Source of the DNA: Nocardia testacea NBRC 100365
Lineage (GTDB): Bacteria; Actinomycetota; Actinomycetes; Mycobacteriales; Mycobacteriaceae
Length of the DNA stretch: 64,000 bases
Direction of reading: 5' to 3'
NCBI RefSeq assembly: GCF_000308775.1
Contig: NZ_BAGJ01000089.1
Span: forward strand, 1-64,000
Positions 1 to 8,519 of this stretch are shown here, one piece after another. Both the position numbers and the translations under genes were made by a program. How positions within the stretch are numbered: position 1 is the stretch's first letter; every line of letters begins with the position of its first letter. The notes beneath the pieces were generated by a model, which saw nothing but the letters and a program-made list of their open reading frames with translations, had not been told where the DNA came from and made no database searches.

Positions 1-1
1 G

Positions 2-658
2 GATACCGAAGGGCTCGAGGCCGTCTCGATGCGACGGCTGGCGGCCGAGCTCGGCACGGGCCCGATGTCGCTGTACCGGTTTGTGGCCAACAAGGACGAA
101 CTGCTCACCCAGATGGCCGACGCGGCGTTCGGGGAACTGGACCTCCCGGAGCCCGGGGTGCTCGGCTGGCGGCACGACCTCGAGCGGATCGCCCGCCTGC
201 AGTGGCAGTTGTGCCGACGGCATCTGTGGCTGCCGCGCGTCGTCTCGTTCACCCGCCCCCTACTCGCGCTCAATACGATGGCGCAGACCGAATGGATCCT
301 GCGGGCCCTGGACGGGACGGGACTGTCCGCGGAGGTCCGGATGCGCGAAGCCCTGACGCTGCATTCGCTCGTCCTCGCCGCGGCGATATCGGTGGCGGAG
401 GAGGCCGAGGCCGAACAGAGCACCGGTGTCACGCTCGACGGGTGGCGGGCCGCGGCGCGTACCCGTGCCCACGAGTTGCTCGGCACCGGCCGATTCCCCC
501 GGCTCGCGGCGGCTCCGGAGGATACGACCGCGGACCTCGACGGACTGTTCGAATACGGACTCGCGCGGCACCTGGACGGATTCGCCGTCCTGCTCGCGGG
601 CTCGGCGGGCAGCCGCGCCGTTGCCTCCGAGGTCCCGGACGACCCCTCCGAGATCTGA
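2..658 (+). CDS. TetR-family regulator, N-terminus cut by window edge
   Basis: The frame is already open at the first bases of the window, so the true start and the first HTH helices lie upstream. The visible part begins in the HTH recognition region (GPMSLYRFVANKDELL, the usual 'xxLYxHFxxKxxLL' block of TetR proteins) and continues into an all-helical ligand-binding domain of about 170 residues resembling the tetracycline-repressor C-terminal type. An internal ATG at 29 is not the likely start because it would remove most of the DNA-binding domain. Target and ligand cannot be told from what is visible. The next gene lies about 200 bp downstream on the same strand. Confidence 0.85.
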   Translation, partial: DTEGLEAVSMRRLAAELGTGPMSLYRFVANKDELLTQMADAAFGELDLPEPGVLGWRHDLERIARLQWQLCRRHLWLPRVVSFTRPLLALNTMAQTEWILRALDGTGLSAEVRMREALTLHSLVLAAAISVAEEAEAEQSTGVTLDGWRAAARTRAHELLGTGRFPRLAAAPEDTTADLDGLFEYGLARHLDGFAVLLAGSAGSRAVASEVPDDPSEI

Positions 659-854
659 TCCCGGTGTGTGGACCGGTCGGCTGCGGCGGGTATCAGCAGG
701 ATCGGAGCATGCCGTTCGAGAAGTGTCGAAATGTAGATATGCGCATTCGAGTTTTCACCTCACATCCGGCCGGGCCGCGTCGTCGGATACGTGCAAGCAC
801 AGAGTCGGCCGTCAGCCGGCCGGCGGTAGCCGAGAAATCTTGAGCGGAGACACG

Positions 855-1385
855 ATGACCTCGTATGAAGCCCAGGTCAGGGCGCTCCTGGAGAGCCGGA
901 CAGAGGCGCAGCGGTCCAAAGACATCGATCGCCTCATGTCTTTCTATGCACCGGATATCGTCTATTACGATGCCGTCGCACCCTTGCGGTTCACGGGTTC
1001 GGATGAAGTGCGCCGCAACTTCGTGCGGTGGTTCGACGGGTATATCGGTCCCATCGGCTTGAAAACCCACGATGTGGCCGTCAGCACTTCTGAAAACACG
1101 GCTTTCGCCCACATGCTCCACCTCGACTCGGGAACGCGCCGCTGCGGCATCGAGCTACCGATATGGGTACGCGAGACAGTCTGCCTGCGACGGACGGACG
1201 GTACCTGGGCGATAACCCACGAGCACATCTCGCTTCCGGTCAACCCGGCGAATTTCCAGGTCTGGTTCGCGTCCGGAAAGAACTCGCCCGTTCGAGGGGG
1301 CGGAAGATCGATATTCGGGCTGGTCACAACCAGCTTGCTCGCGCGTTTCGGTGTGCGGCGGAGAGCATTCGATACAGCGGACTGA
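855..1385 (+). CDS. SnoaL-like / NTF2-fold protein
   Basis: A 176-residue protein. The ATG at 855 follows a GAGCGGAGA stretch and is preferred over longer readings because homology-like sequence starts here. The pattern (RSKDIDRLMSFYAPDIVYYD early, FTGSDEVRRNF in the middle, VCLRRTDGTWAITHEHISLP late) is the classic NTF2/SnoaL-like alpha+beta cone fold seen in ketosteroid-isomerase-like proteins. Family members bind or isomerise small hydrophobic substrates; the substrate here is unknown. The last 40 residues extend beyond the usual fold and are basic. No operon partner is evident. Confidence 0.75.
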   Translation: MTSYEAQVRALLESRTEAQRSKDIDRLMSFYAPDIVYYDAVAPLRFTGSDEVRRNFVRWFDGYIGPIGLKTHDVAVSTSENTAFAHMLHLDSGTRRCGIELPIWVRETVCLRRTDGTWAITHEHISLPVNPANFQVWFASGKNSPVRGGGRSIFGLVTTSLLARFGVRRRAFDTAD

Positions 1386-1462
1386 CAAACCCGTCCTGAA
1401 CCAGGGCCGCTCTCGGCGCCGGGTGAAAGTCATAGTGCCGGGCCGATCGGCACTACGACGAT

Positions 1463-2317
1463 ATGGCGTGGCCGGCGCCGGCGCTCGAATGGGCCGACCG
1501 GCTGCTCGACATCCGGTCGGCGACGCGCAAGCACGGCGTGCAGGTCCAGGTCGTGAACTTCCCCTCCGGTATCGAGGCGCTGCAGGCCGTCTCCGCCGGC
1601 CAGGTCGATATCGCCACCGCCGCCGACGCGCCCACTTCCGCTGTCCTGACGCGCTCGCCGTCGTTGCGCGTGGTCGGCGACGGCGCCCGCTGGGAGGGAT
1701 CCCGGATAGTCGCGCGTCGGAGCGCTGGGATAGACAGCGTCGATGATCTGGCGGGTAAGTCGATCGGTACCCCGCTCGGTACGAGCGCGGCCTATTTCGC
1801 GGCCGATACGCTGGCACAGCACGCCGTGGCGGCGAATCTGGTGCAGGTCTCCCCGTCGGCGACGGTCACCGCCGCCACCCAGCGCAATGTCGACGCCGTG
1901 TCGATCTTCCAGCCCTATCAGGCGCAGGTGGTCCAGGCCCTGGGCGCCGACGCGGTCGAGCTCGCCGGCGTCAGCTACAGCCAGCACAGTCTCTACCTGG
2001 CCACCCAGGCGGCGATCGCCGCGAAGAGCCCCGCCATCGCCGCCTTCTTCGCCGCGCTCGACGACGCGGGCGCCGAATTGGAGAAGATCTCCGATACCGC
2101 CGTCGGCGCTGTCGCCGGCGCGACCCAGCTCGACCCCGGCCTGCTGCGGAAAGTCCTCTCGCAATTCGACTTCACCCTGCAACTGGATCCCGGTCTCGCC
2201 CCGAAGCTCACCGAACTCGGCACCTGGGCCGAAACCCAGGGTTCGATCCCCGCCGGGACCCGGCTCCCCGACTACGCCGGTCTCCTGGACGATCGGTTCC
2301 TGCCGCGGACGCGGTAG
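1463..2317 (+). CDS. ABC-transporter substrate-binding protein, N-terminally shortened
   Basis: A 284-residue protein matching the nitrate/sulfonate/taurine (SsuA/TauA-like) periplasmic-binding family: GVQVQVVNFPSGIEALQAVSAGQVDIA is the typical domain-1 segment and SVDDLAGKSIGTPLGTSAAYF the second ligand-loop segment. Family members normally start with a signal peptide or lipobox and a 'vRIGy' strand before this point; here neither exists. An in-frame stop lies 28 nt before the ATG and no convincing ribosome site precedes it. No permease or ATPase gene is nearby. It may be a decayed 5'-truncated gene that still keeps a long open frame, or a cytoplasmic orphan. The product would not be exported as read. 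Confidence 0.7.
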   Translation: MAWPAPALEWADRLLDIRSATRKHGVQVQVVNFPSGIEALQAVSAGQVDIATAADAPTSAVLTRSPSLRVVGDGARWEGSRIVARRSAGIDSVDDLAGKSIGTPLGTSAAYFAADTLAQHAVAANLVQVSPSATVTAATQRNVDAVSIFQPYQAQVVQALGADAVELAGVSYSQHSLYLATQAAIAAKSPAIAAFFAALDDAGAELEKISDTAVGAVAGATQLDPGLLRKVLSQFDFTLQLDPGLAPKLTELGTWAETQGSIPAGTRLPDYAGLLDDRFLPRTR

Positions 2318-2326
2318 CCCTCGCGG

Positions 2327-2355
2327 GGCCCGCGCGCACGACGCCCGTGCGGGCC
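2327..2355. terminator. Possible bidirectional hairpin between convergent genes
   Basis: GGCCCGC...GCACG pairs with CGTGCGGGCC with a 3-nt bulge. It lies in the 46-bp gap between the convergent substrate-binding-protein and lipoprotein genes. No T-run follows, as is common in high-GC actinobacteria. Confidence 0.35.
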
Positions 2356-2363
2356 GCCGGGGC

Positions 2364-3323
2364 TCACCGCGGGAACAGTGTCAGGACCTGGGCCATCACT
2401 TGGCGGGCGACGTCGTCGGTGGCCGAGGTGACCTCGACGGCCGGGACACGGGAAACGAAAGCGGTGCTGCTGGCGGGTAGTTCGGGGCCGACCGCGGCGG
2501 AATAGATCGGGATACTGCTGTCGTAGAGCGAGGTCGTGCGGAACACGGTGCGGTCGTCGATCTTCTCCTCGGTGCTGCGGGCCGGCATCTGGTCGGGAAC
2601 GCGGTAGTCGTACACCACCGTGACGGTTTCGTCCCGGTACCGGAACAGGCATTGGGTCAGCCGGCGCTCGTCGGTATCGGCGGTGCCGGTCAGTTTCGCG
2701 CGCACCGCGCACGGGTCGGCGCCGAGCAGCACCGTGGGGGCGGTATCGGGAGAGGTGCCCTGGGCCGGCGACTGCCGCCAGCGCTCGATCATACCGGGCA
2801 GCAAACCATCGGCGACCGCGCACGAATCGCGGTCCGGAACCGAGACATCGAGGTAGAAGGCGGCGCCCGCCGGAAAGCGGACGGTGGCGCCGCAGGCACG
2901 CGGATCGCCGTCACGGCCGGGGACCACCAGGGCGGTCACCTCACCGAGTTGTTCGGTGCGGCCGCGATTAGGGGTGAGTGGGGGAAGCAGGGTCGAATGC
3001 CAGGTGAGTGTGGCGGCGTCGCCCGCGGCACCGAGGGTGGCCCGGCACGAGTACAGGCCGACGGTGACGCTCTGGATTTCGCCGAGGCCCAGGTCGTCGA
3101 GGGTGTCGCGGGGGAGGAGGGCGCAGACGTCGATCTGCCGGGTCGCCTCGGCGACGGCCGTCTGCTGCTGCGGGCTGTCGGCGGATTGCGACCAGAACTC
3201 CGGCGGCGGGACGGGCGCCGCCGGAGTTCTCGCGTCGCCGGTCCGCGGGCCGGAATCGTCACCGCAGCCCACCACGGCGAGCAACACGGCTGCGACGAGC
3301 GTGAGCGTGCGATGAATCGTCAC
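2364..3323 (-). CDS. Putative lipoprotein, DUF3558-like
   Basis: A 319-residue protein. The GTG at 3323 was chosen because GGGAGG sits 8 nt upstream and the protein then starts VTIHRTLTLVAAVLLAVVGC, a signal peptide ending in a lipobox (V-V-G-C, Cys20). After a Pro/Ala-rich linker, the segment QIDVCALLPRDTLDDLGLG with a second Cys downstream resembles the DUF3558 family of actinobacterial lipoproteins. A second, weaker copy of this layout (LLGADPCAVRAKL...QCLFRYRD) follows, suggesting two tandem domains. It should be anchored on the outer face of the cytoplasmic membrane. Function is unknown; it sits convergent to the substrate-binding-protein gene. Confidence 0.65.
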   Translation of the reverse strand: MTIHRTLTLVAAVLLAVVGCGDDSGPRTGDARTPAAPVPPPEFWSQSADSPQQQTAVAEATRQIDVCALLPRDTLDDLGLGEIQSVTVGLYSCRATLGAAGDAATLTWHSTLLPPLTPNRGRTEQLGEVTALVVPGRDGDPRACGATVRFPAGAAFYLDVSVPDRDSCAVADGLLPGMIERWRQSPAQGTSPDTAPTVLLGADPCAVRAKLTGTADTDERRLTQCLFRYRDETVTVVYDYRVPDQMPARSTEEKIDDRTVFRTTSLYDSSIPIYSAAVGPELPASSTAFVSRVPAVEVTSATDDVARQVMAQVLTLFPR

Positions 3324-3485
3324 CCCTGACCTCCCGGTGCGCGCTGAGCCGGACCGTTGCCCGGCCCCAAGTCTGCGGGACCCGGCAATCACAGCGCAAT
3401 CACCCCGGCGTCTTCGGCCGGTCGCCGGTGCGGGCGTGACCGGAAACCGGGTCCGGCGGACCGTGCGGGCACGCCGAAGCGTGGC

Positions 3486-5945
3486 TCAGCGTGGTGGCGC
3501 CGGCCGGTCGCGGCCCGCATTGCCGGCGGTGCCCCGGTGGGCGGGCACGGTGGCCGGGTCCTCCGGCCAGGCATGTTTGGGGTAGCGGCCGCGGAGATCG
3601 GCGCGGACCCTGGGCCAGCCGGTCCGCCAGAACGAGGTGAGATTCGTGGTCACCGCGATCGGGCGCTGAGCCGGGGAGAGCAGGTGCAGCACCACCGGAA
3701 CACGTCCGCCGGCCAGGCGTGGTGTGTCGGTCCAGCCGAAAATCTCCTGCACCTTGACCGCGAGCACCGGCGGGTCGGTCGAATAGTCGAGCCGGGGACG
3801 GCTGCCGGAGGGGACCTCGGCCCGCTCGGGCGCCAGTTCGTCCAAGCGGGCGGCCTCCGGCCAGGGCAGCAGGCGGCGCAGTGCCTGACCTGCGTCGATG
3901 CGTTCGAGGTCGGCGCGGCGGCGGGCGGTGGCGAGTTCGGGGCCGAGCCAGGTCTCCGCGTCGGCGAGCAGTGACTCGTCGTCGACGGGCGGCCAGGGGT
4001 CGCCGAGTGTGCGGTGCAGGAAATCGAGGCGCTGACGTAGGGTGCGCGCATCCGCGGTCCAGGACAGGAGACCGAGCCCGGTCGAATTCAGCCCGCGCCG
4101 TATCGCCGCGCCGAGCAACCGGGGTTCGGGGTCGGAAATCGGGGTGGCCGACAGGGTGATCGCACCCAGCCGCTCGGTGCGCCGCGCGACCACCTCGCCG
4201 TCGATCCAATCTATTTCGTCGACGGTGGTCAGCAGGTTCGAGGCGGCTCGCCGGGCCAGCTGTTCATCGGCGACCGCGGCCAACCGTACGACCCCTTCGG
4301 CCCGGCCGGGATCGCGCGTCGCGACGCCGACCGCCAGCCACTCGGCGGCACCTGTTCCGGCACCGGGCGGCAGCGTCACCGCGGTCCCGCCGGCCATGAG
4401 ATAACTGGTCGAACCCGGGCCGCGCCGGCGCGCCAGCCGTTCCGGATGGGCCAATGCGACGATGAGCGCCGGATCGTCTTCGCCCGCCGGCCCGTCGACC
4501 GACCGGGCCAGCCGATCGATCTCCCGCCGCCAGCGCACCGGCCGTTCGCGCCGCAGCGCCCGCAGACCGGCCGCGAGATCGACGCCGGACAGATGACTGT
4601 CGTCGTCGAGTACGGTGACGACCTCCGCCGCCGCCCGCGGACCGACCACGGCCGCGCCGTCGAGCAATGCCCGCGCCAGCCGCGGATGCAGTCCGATGCG
4701 GGCCATACGCCGCCCGCGGTCGGTCACCGCACCGTCTCCGCCGACGGCCCCCAGGGCGCGCAATACCTCCCGCCCGGCCGCCAACCCCCCGGCCGGTGGC
4801 GCGTCCCACCAGGTCAGGCCCTGCCCGTCGGAGGTACCCCAGCACGCCAGCTCCAGCGCCAAGCGCGTCAGGTCGGCGGTCCGGATCTCCGGTTCCGGGT
4901 AGGCGGGCAGCGTGCCGTGCTCGTATTCGGGCCAGCAGCGCCATACGTGTCCCGGAGCCTCCCGCCCGGCCCGCCCGGCTCGCTGCTCGGCCACCGCCGC
5001 CGAAACCCGCACGGTGGCCAGACCGGACAGGCCCCGGGCACGATCGATGCGGGGGACCCGGGCGAGTCCGGAATCCACCACCGCCCGTACTCCCGGCACC
5101 GTCAGGCTCGACTCCGCCACCGCCGTCGCCGGCACCACCCGCCGCCGGGGTCCGGGCCGTAACGCCGTGTCCTGCGACGCCGCCGAAAGTCTGCCGTGTA
5201 ACGGCACGATGTCGATATCGGACAGGTCGTCCAGAAGGGCCGTCACCCTGCGGATTTCGGCGGCACCGGGCAGGAAGACCAGGACGTCGCCCTCGGTCGC
5301 GGCGAGTGCGGCACGGGTGGCGCGCGCGACGTGGGCTTCGAACCGCTCCCGCGGCAGCGGCGGAAGGTATGTCGTCTCCACCGGATGAGTTCGCCCCTCG
5401 ACCTGCACGACGGGTGCGGGGTGCTGCTCGCCCAGCAGCGTCGAGAGGCGTTCGGCCGCAACGGTCGCCGATGTCGCGAGCACTCGCAGATCCGGTCGCA
5501 GCCCGGCGCGGGCGTCCAGCAGCAGCGCCAAGAGGAGATCGGCGTCGAGGTGCCGTTCGTGGCATTCGTCGAGCACGATCACCTCGACCCCGGTCAGTTC
5601 GGGATCGTCCTGTAACCGGCGCACCAGGAGTCCGGATGTCACGACCTCGATCCGGGTCCGCCGCCCCACGCGCCGGTCCCCCCGGACCGAGTAGCCGACG
5701 GTGTCACCCACCTGCTCGCCCAGTAGCGCGGCCATCCGCCCGGCCGCGGCCCGAGCCGCCAGTCGTCGCGGCTCGGCCACGACCACCCGCCCGGTGGCGT
5801 GCTGCGCCAGCGCCAAGGGCAGCAGGGTCGTCTTCCCGGTCCCCGGTGGCGCCACCAGCACGGCGGTTCCGTGTTCGGCCGACGTCTCGACGAGGTGATC
5901 GAGAACGCCGCGAATCGGTAGGTCGGGGAGCACGGGCAGTTTCAT
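3486..5945 (-). CDS. hrpB: ATP-dependent helicase HrpB
   Basis: An 819-residue DEAH-box helicase, the usual HrpB length. The ATG at 5945 (MKLPVLPDLPIRGVL) matches the typical HrpB N-terminus; the longer upstream frame is low-complexity and rejected. Motifs seen: Walker A GTGKTT (residues 35-40), DECH box (126-129), SAT (159-161), motif VI QRAGRAGR, followed by the helicase-associated and HrpB C-terminal domains. HrpB is predicted to unwind RNA or structured nucleic acid; its cellular role is not settled. The gene stands alone, with the lipoprotein gene downstream and a divergent MarR regulator upstream. Confidence 0.93.
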   Translation of the reverse strand: MKLPVLPDLPIRGVLDHLVETSAEHGTAVLVAPPGTGKTTLLPLALAQHATGRVVVAEPRRLAARAAAGRMAALLGEQVGDTVGYSVRGDRRVGRRTRIEVVTSGLLVRRLQDDPELTGVEVIVLDECHERHLDADLLLALLLDARAGLRPDLRVLATSATVAAERLSTLLGEQHPAPVVQVEGRTHPVETTYLPPLPRERFEAHVARATRAALAATEGDVLVFLPGAAEIRRVTALLDDLSDIDIVPLHGRLSAASQDTALRPGPRRRVVPATAVAESSLTVPGVRAVVDSGLARVPRIDRARGLSGLATVRVSAAVAEQRAGRAGREAPGHVWRCWPEYEHGTLPAYPEPEIRTADLTRLALELACWGTSDGQGLTWWDAPPAGGLAAGREVLRALGAVGGDGAVTDRGRRMARIGLHPRLARALLDGAAVVGPRAAAEVVTVLDDDSHLSGVDLAAGLRALRRERPVRWRREIDRLARSVDGPAGEDDPALIVALAHPERLARRRGPGSTSYLMAGGTAVTLPPGAGTGAAEWLAVGVATRDPGRAEGVVRLAAVADEQLARRAASNLLTTVDEIDWIDGEVVARRTERLGAITLSATPISDPEPRLLGAAIRRGLNSTGLGLLSWTADARTLRQRLDFLHRTLGDPWPPVDDESLLADAETWLGPELATARRRADLERIDAGQALRRLLPWPEAARLDELAPERAEVPSGSRPRLDYSTDPPVLAVKVQEIFGWTDTPRLAGGRVPVVLHLLSPAQRPIAVTTNLTSFWRTGWPRVRADLRGRYPKHAWPEDPATVPAHRGTAGNAGRDRPAPPR

Positions 5946-6108
5946 CACCGGACAGTTTGCGGCATCGGCTCGGTCCCGCGGTATCCACCGCCGGGCTCTG
6001 CCGGGGAAACCACTGTTACCGGGCACCGCACCGCCGGTGACGCCGGTGCGGCCGGTCGCACACGCCGACACCGGCCGCATCCCGCGGGCCGGGCGGGGTA
6101 CAGTGTGA

Positions 6109-6125
6109 TTACTTAGCGGAAGCAA
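6109..6125. promoter_or_regulatory. Candidate MarR operator upstream of efflux operon
   Basis: TTACTT-AGCGG-AAGCAA, arms matching at 5 of 6 positions, followed at once by the AT-rich palindrome AATTAATT. It lies about 50 bp before the MarR start, in a locally AT-rich pocket, where an autoregulatory MarR site would be expected. Inference from position and symmetry. Confidence 0.45.
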
Positions 6126-6172
6126 TTAATTACGGCACGAACGAAAATCTCTTGCGAACGAACAAACGAAAG

Positions 6173-6631
6173 ATGGGCGCGATGGAGGGTACGGCCGCGA
6201 CCGGCGCGCTGGGCACCCCCGCCGAGATCGCGACGCTGTATCACCTGCTCACCCGGATCAACCGGACGCTGCGAACCCGTGGGCAGAGCCGCAATCTCAG
6301 CGCGGGTGTCGCCTCGGCGCTGTGGACGATCATCAACCACGCTCCGATCCGGCTGTCCGGCCTGGCCGAACGGGAATCGGTCTCGGCGCCGACGATCTCC
6401 CGGATCGTGGCCGTCCTCGAGGGGCACGGATACGTCGAGCGCACCCCCGACCCCGATGACGGGCGCGCCCGTCTGCTGAATCCGACACCGGCCGGGATCG
6501 CACTGATCGCCGATGCCCGGACCCGGCGAGCACAGGTACTCGCCGAGGCCGTCGGCAGCCTCACCCCGGCCGACCGTCTGACGGTCGGCCGGGGAGTCGC
6601 GATTCTGGCCGGTGCCCTCGGAATGACCTAG
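6173..6631 (+). CDS. MarR-family transcriptional regulator
   Basis: About 152 residues. The winged-helix core is clear: LSAGVASALWTI, LSGLAERESVSAPTISRIVAVLEGHGYVERTPDPDDGRARLLNPTPAG, that is, the recognition helix followed by the wing with the family's D-DGR motif. MarR proteins bind palindromes as dimers and are released by small phenolic or lipophilic ligands. The ATG at 6173 was chosen; ATG 6182 and TTG 6152 are alternatives. It lies 73 bp upstream of an MFS drug-efflux gene on the same strand, so it probably represses that pump and itself through the inverted repeat at 6109-6125. Confidence 0.88.
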   Translation: MGAMEGTAATGALGTPAEIATLYHLLTRINRTLRTRGQSRNLSAGVASALWTIINHAPIRLSGLAERESVSAPTISRIVAVLEGHGYVERTPDPDDGRARLLNPTPAGIALIADARTRRAQVLAEAVGSLTPADRLTVGRGVAILAGALGMT

Positions 6632-6704
6632 TCCGCCCAGTACCCACAGGCGATGCGCAGTGCGGCGCAGCCCTTCCTTGAACCATCGCTCGAAGGAGCC
6701 ATCC

Positions 6705-8504
6705 ATGACCACGCCCGTCAGCCGAGCGGCTGCCGCGCATCCGGCGGATCTCGGACCGCACTACAAATGGATCGCGCTCTCCAACACCACCCTCGGCATG
6801 CTGATCGCCACGATCAATTCGTCCATCGTGCTGATCGCACTGCCCGATATCTTCAAGGGCATCGACCTCAACCCGCTGGAGTCCGGGAACACCGGCTACC
6901 TGCTGTGGATGATGATGGGGTTCCTCGTCGTCACCGCCGTACTCGTGGTCGGCTTCGGCCGTCTCGGTGACATGTTCGGCCGCGCCCGCATGTACAACAT
7001 GGGTTTCGCCATCTTCACCGTGTCCTCGATCTTCCTGGCGATCACCTGGTTCGACGGTCCCGCGGCGGCGATCTGGCTGATCGCCTGGCGGGTTGTCCAG
7101 GGCATCGGCGGCGCCTTTCTCATGGCCAACAGTTCCGCCATCCTCACCGACGCGTTCCCCGCCGACCAACGTGGACTCGCCATGGGTATCAACGGTGTCG
7201 CCGCCATTGCCGGTTCGTTCCTGGGCCTGCTCGTGGGCGGTGTGCTGGCGCCCATCCAGTGGCACTACATCTTCCTCGTCTCCGTGCCGTTCGGGGTCGT
7301 CGGTACCGTCTGGGCCTATCTGAAGCTACGCGACACCGGGGTACGCAAGCGGGCGAAGATGGACTGGTGGGGCAATGCGACATTCGCGGTCGGTCTCGTC
7401 GCGATCCTGGTCGGCATCACCTACGGCATCCAGCCGTATGGCGACTCCGATATGGGCTGGGCGAATCCCTGGGTGTTGACGGCGATCATCGGTGGCTGCG
7501 TCGTACTCGGCGTCTTCGTGTACATCGAAACGAAGGTCGAGAGCCCGCTGTTCGAGTTGTCGTTGTTCCGGAACCGCTCCTTCGCATTCGGTAATGCCGC
7601 CAATCTGATGGCCTCGATCGGCCGCGGCGGTCTGCAGTTCATCCTCATCATCTGGCTGCAGGGCATCTGGTTGCCGCAACATGGCTACGACTACTCCCGC
7701 ACCCCGCTGTGGGCCGGTATCTACATGGTGCCGATGACGATCGGCTTCCTGCTCAGCGCACCGCTTTCCGGCGCACTGTCGGACCGGTTCGGCACCAGGG
7801 CGTTCACCACCACCGGCATGATCGTCACCGCGGGGACCTTCGCCGGCCTGATCGCCCTGCCGGTCGACTTCTCCTACTGGGTGTTCGCGCTGATCCTGCT
7901 GATCAACGGCATCGGCATGGGCCTGTTCTCCTCGCCGAATCGCGCCCTGGTGATGAACTCCCTGCCGGATACCTCCCGTGGCTCGGGCGCCGGCATGATG
8001 ACGACCTTCCAGAACGCGGCGATGGTGCTGTCGATCGGACTGTTCTTCTCGCTGATGATCGCCGGACTGAGCGCGCACCTGCCGGCCGCCATGTTCGACG
8101 GGCTGACCGCGGGTGGTATGGCGGACACCCCTGCTCAGGGCATCGCCGCGCTGCCGACGGTCGGCATCCTGTTCGCGGCCTTCCTCGGCTACAACCCCAT
8201 CCAGCAGGTCGGCGGCGAGGCGCTGCACGGGCTGCCGCAGACCGCCGTCGATCATCTGACCGGACTCGAGTTCTTCCCGCACCTGATCAGCGACCCGTTC
8301 GCCGACGGTCTCAGCGCCGCCTTCACCTTCGCGCTCATCTGCTGCGTGCTCGGCGCGATCTTCTCCTTCTTCACCGACGACCGTCGTAGGGGAGGGGCCG
8401 AGGAGAAGACCCACGAGTCGGTCGGTGACGAGCTGGCCGCGGTGGCCGCGTTCGCGTCGGGGGAGGCCCCGTCCGAACTGATCGACGAACCCGTACGACG
8501 CTGA
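6705..8504 (+). CDS. MFS transporter, 14-TM drug:H+ antiporter-2 type
   Basis: A 599-residue integral membrane protein. The ATG at 6705 has GAAGGAG 6 nt upstream. The N-terminus has the DHA2 signature (LGMLIATINSSIVLIALPDI), then the motif-A-like loop GFGRLGDMFGRARMY and motif C region (GINGVAAIAGSFLGLLVGG). Hydrophobic segments continue to about residue 560, consistent with 14 helices, followed by a charged cytoplasmic tail. There is a long loop between the last helices (about residues 465-530). Likely exports a lipophilic drug or metabolite using the proton gradient, under control of the upstream MarR gene. Confidence 0.9.
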   Translation: MTTPVSRAAAAHPADLGPHYKWIALSNTTLGMLIATINSSIVLIALPDIFKGIDLNPLESGNTGYLLWMMMGFLVVTAVLVVGFGRLGDMFGRARMYNMGFAIFTVSSIFLAITWFDGPAAAIWLIAWRVVQGIGGAFLMANSSAILTDAFPADQRGLAMGINGVAAIAGSFLGLLVGGVLAPIQWHYIFLVSVPFGVVGTVWAYLKLRDTGVRKRAKMDWWGNATFAVGLVAILVGITYGIQPYGDSDMGWANPWVLTAIIGGCVVLGVFVYIETKVESPLFELSLFRNRSFAFGNAANLMASIGRGGLQFILIIWLQGIWLPQHGYDYSRTPLWAGIYMVPMTIGFLLSAPLSGALSDRFGTRAFTTTGMIVTAGTFAGLIALPVDFSYWVFALILLINGIGMGLFSSPNRALVMNSLPDTSRGSGAGMMTTFQNAAMVLSIGLFFSLMIAGLSAHLPAAMFDGLTAGGMADTPAQGIAALPTVGILFAAFLGYNPIQQVGGEALHGLPQTAVDHLTGLEFFPHLISDPFADGLSAAFTFALICCVLGAIFSFFTDDRRRGGAEEKTHESVGDELAAVAAFASGEAPSELIDEPVRR

Positions 8505-8519
8505 CGCCGCGGCATTCGC

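Noticed and set aside
5946..6125. Longer N-terminus for HrpB starting at 6125
   Set aside because: The extra 60 residues are low-complexity Arg/Gly/Pro, and the upstream region carries the MarR promoter/operator; HrpB homologues start at the chosen ATG.
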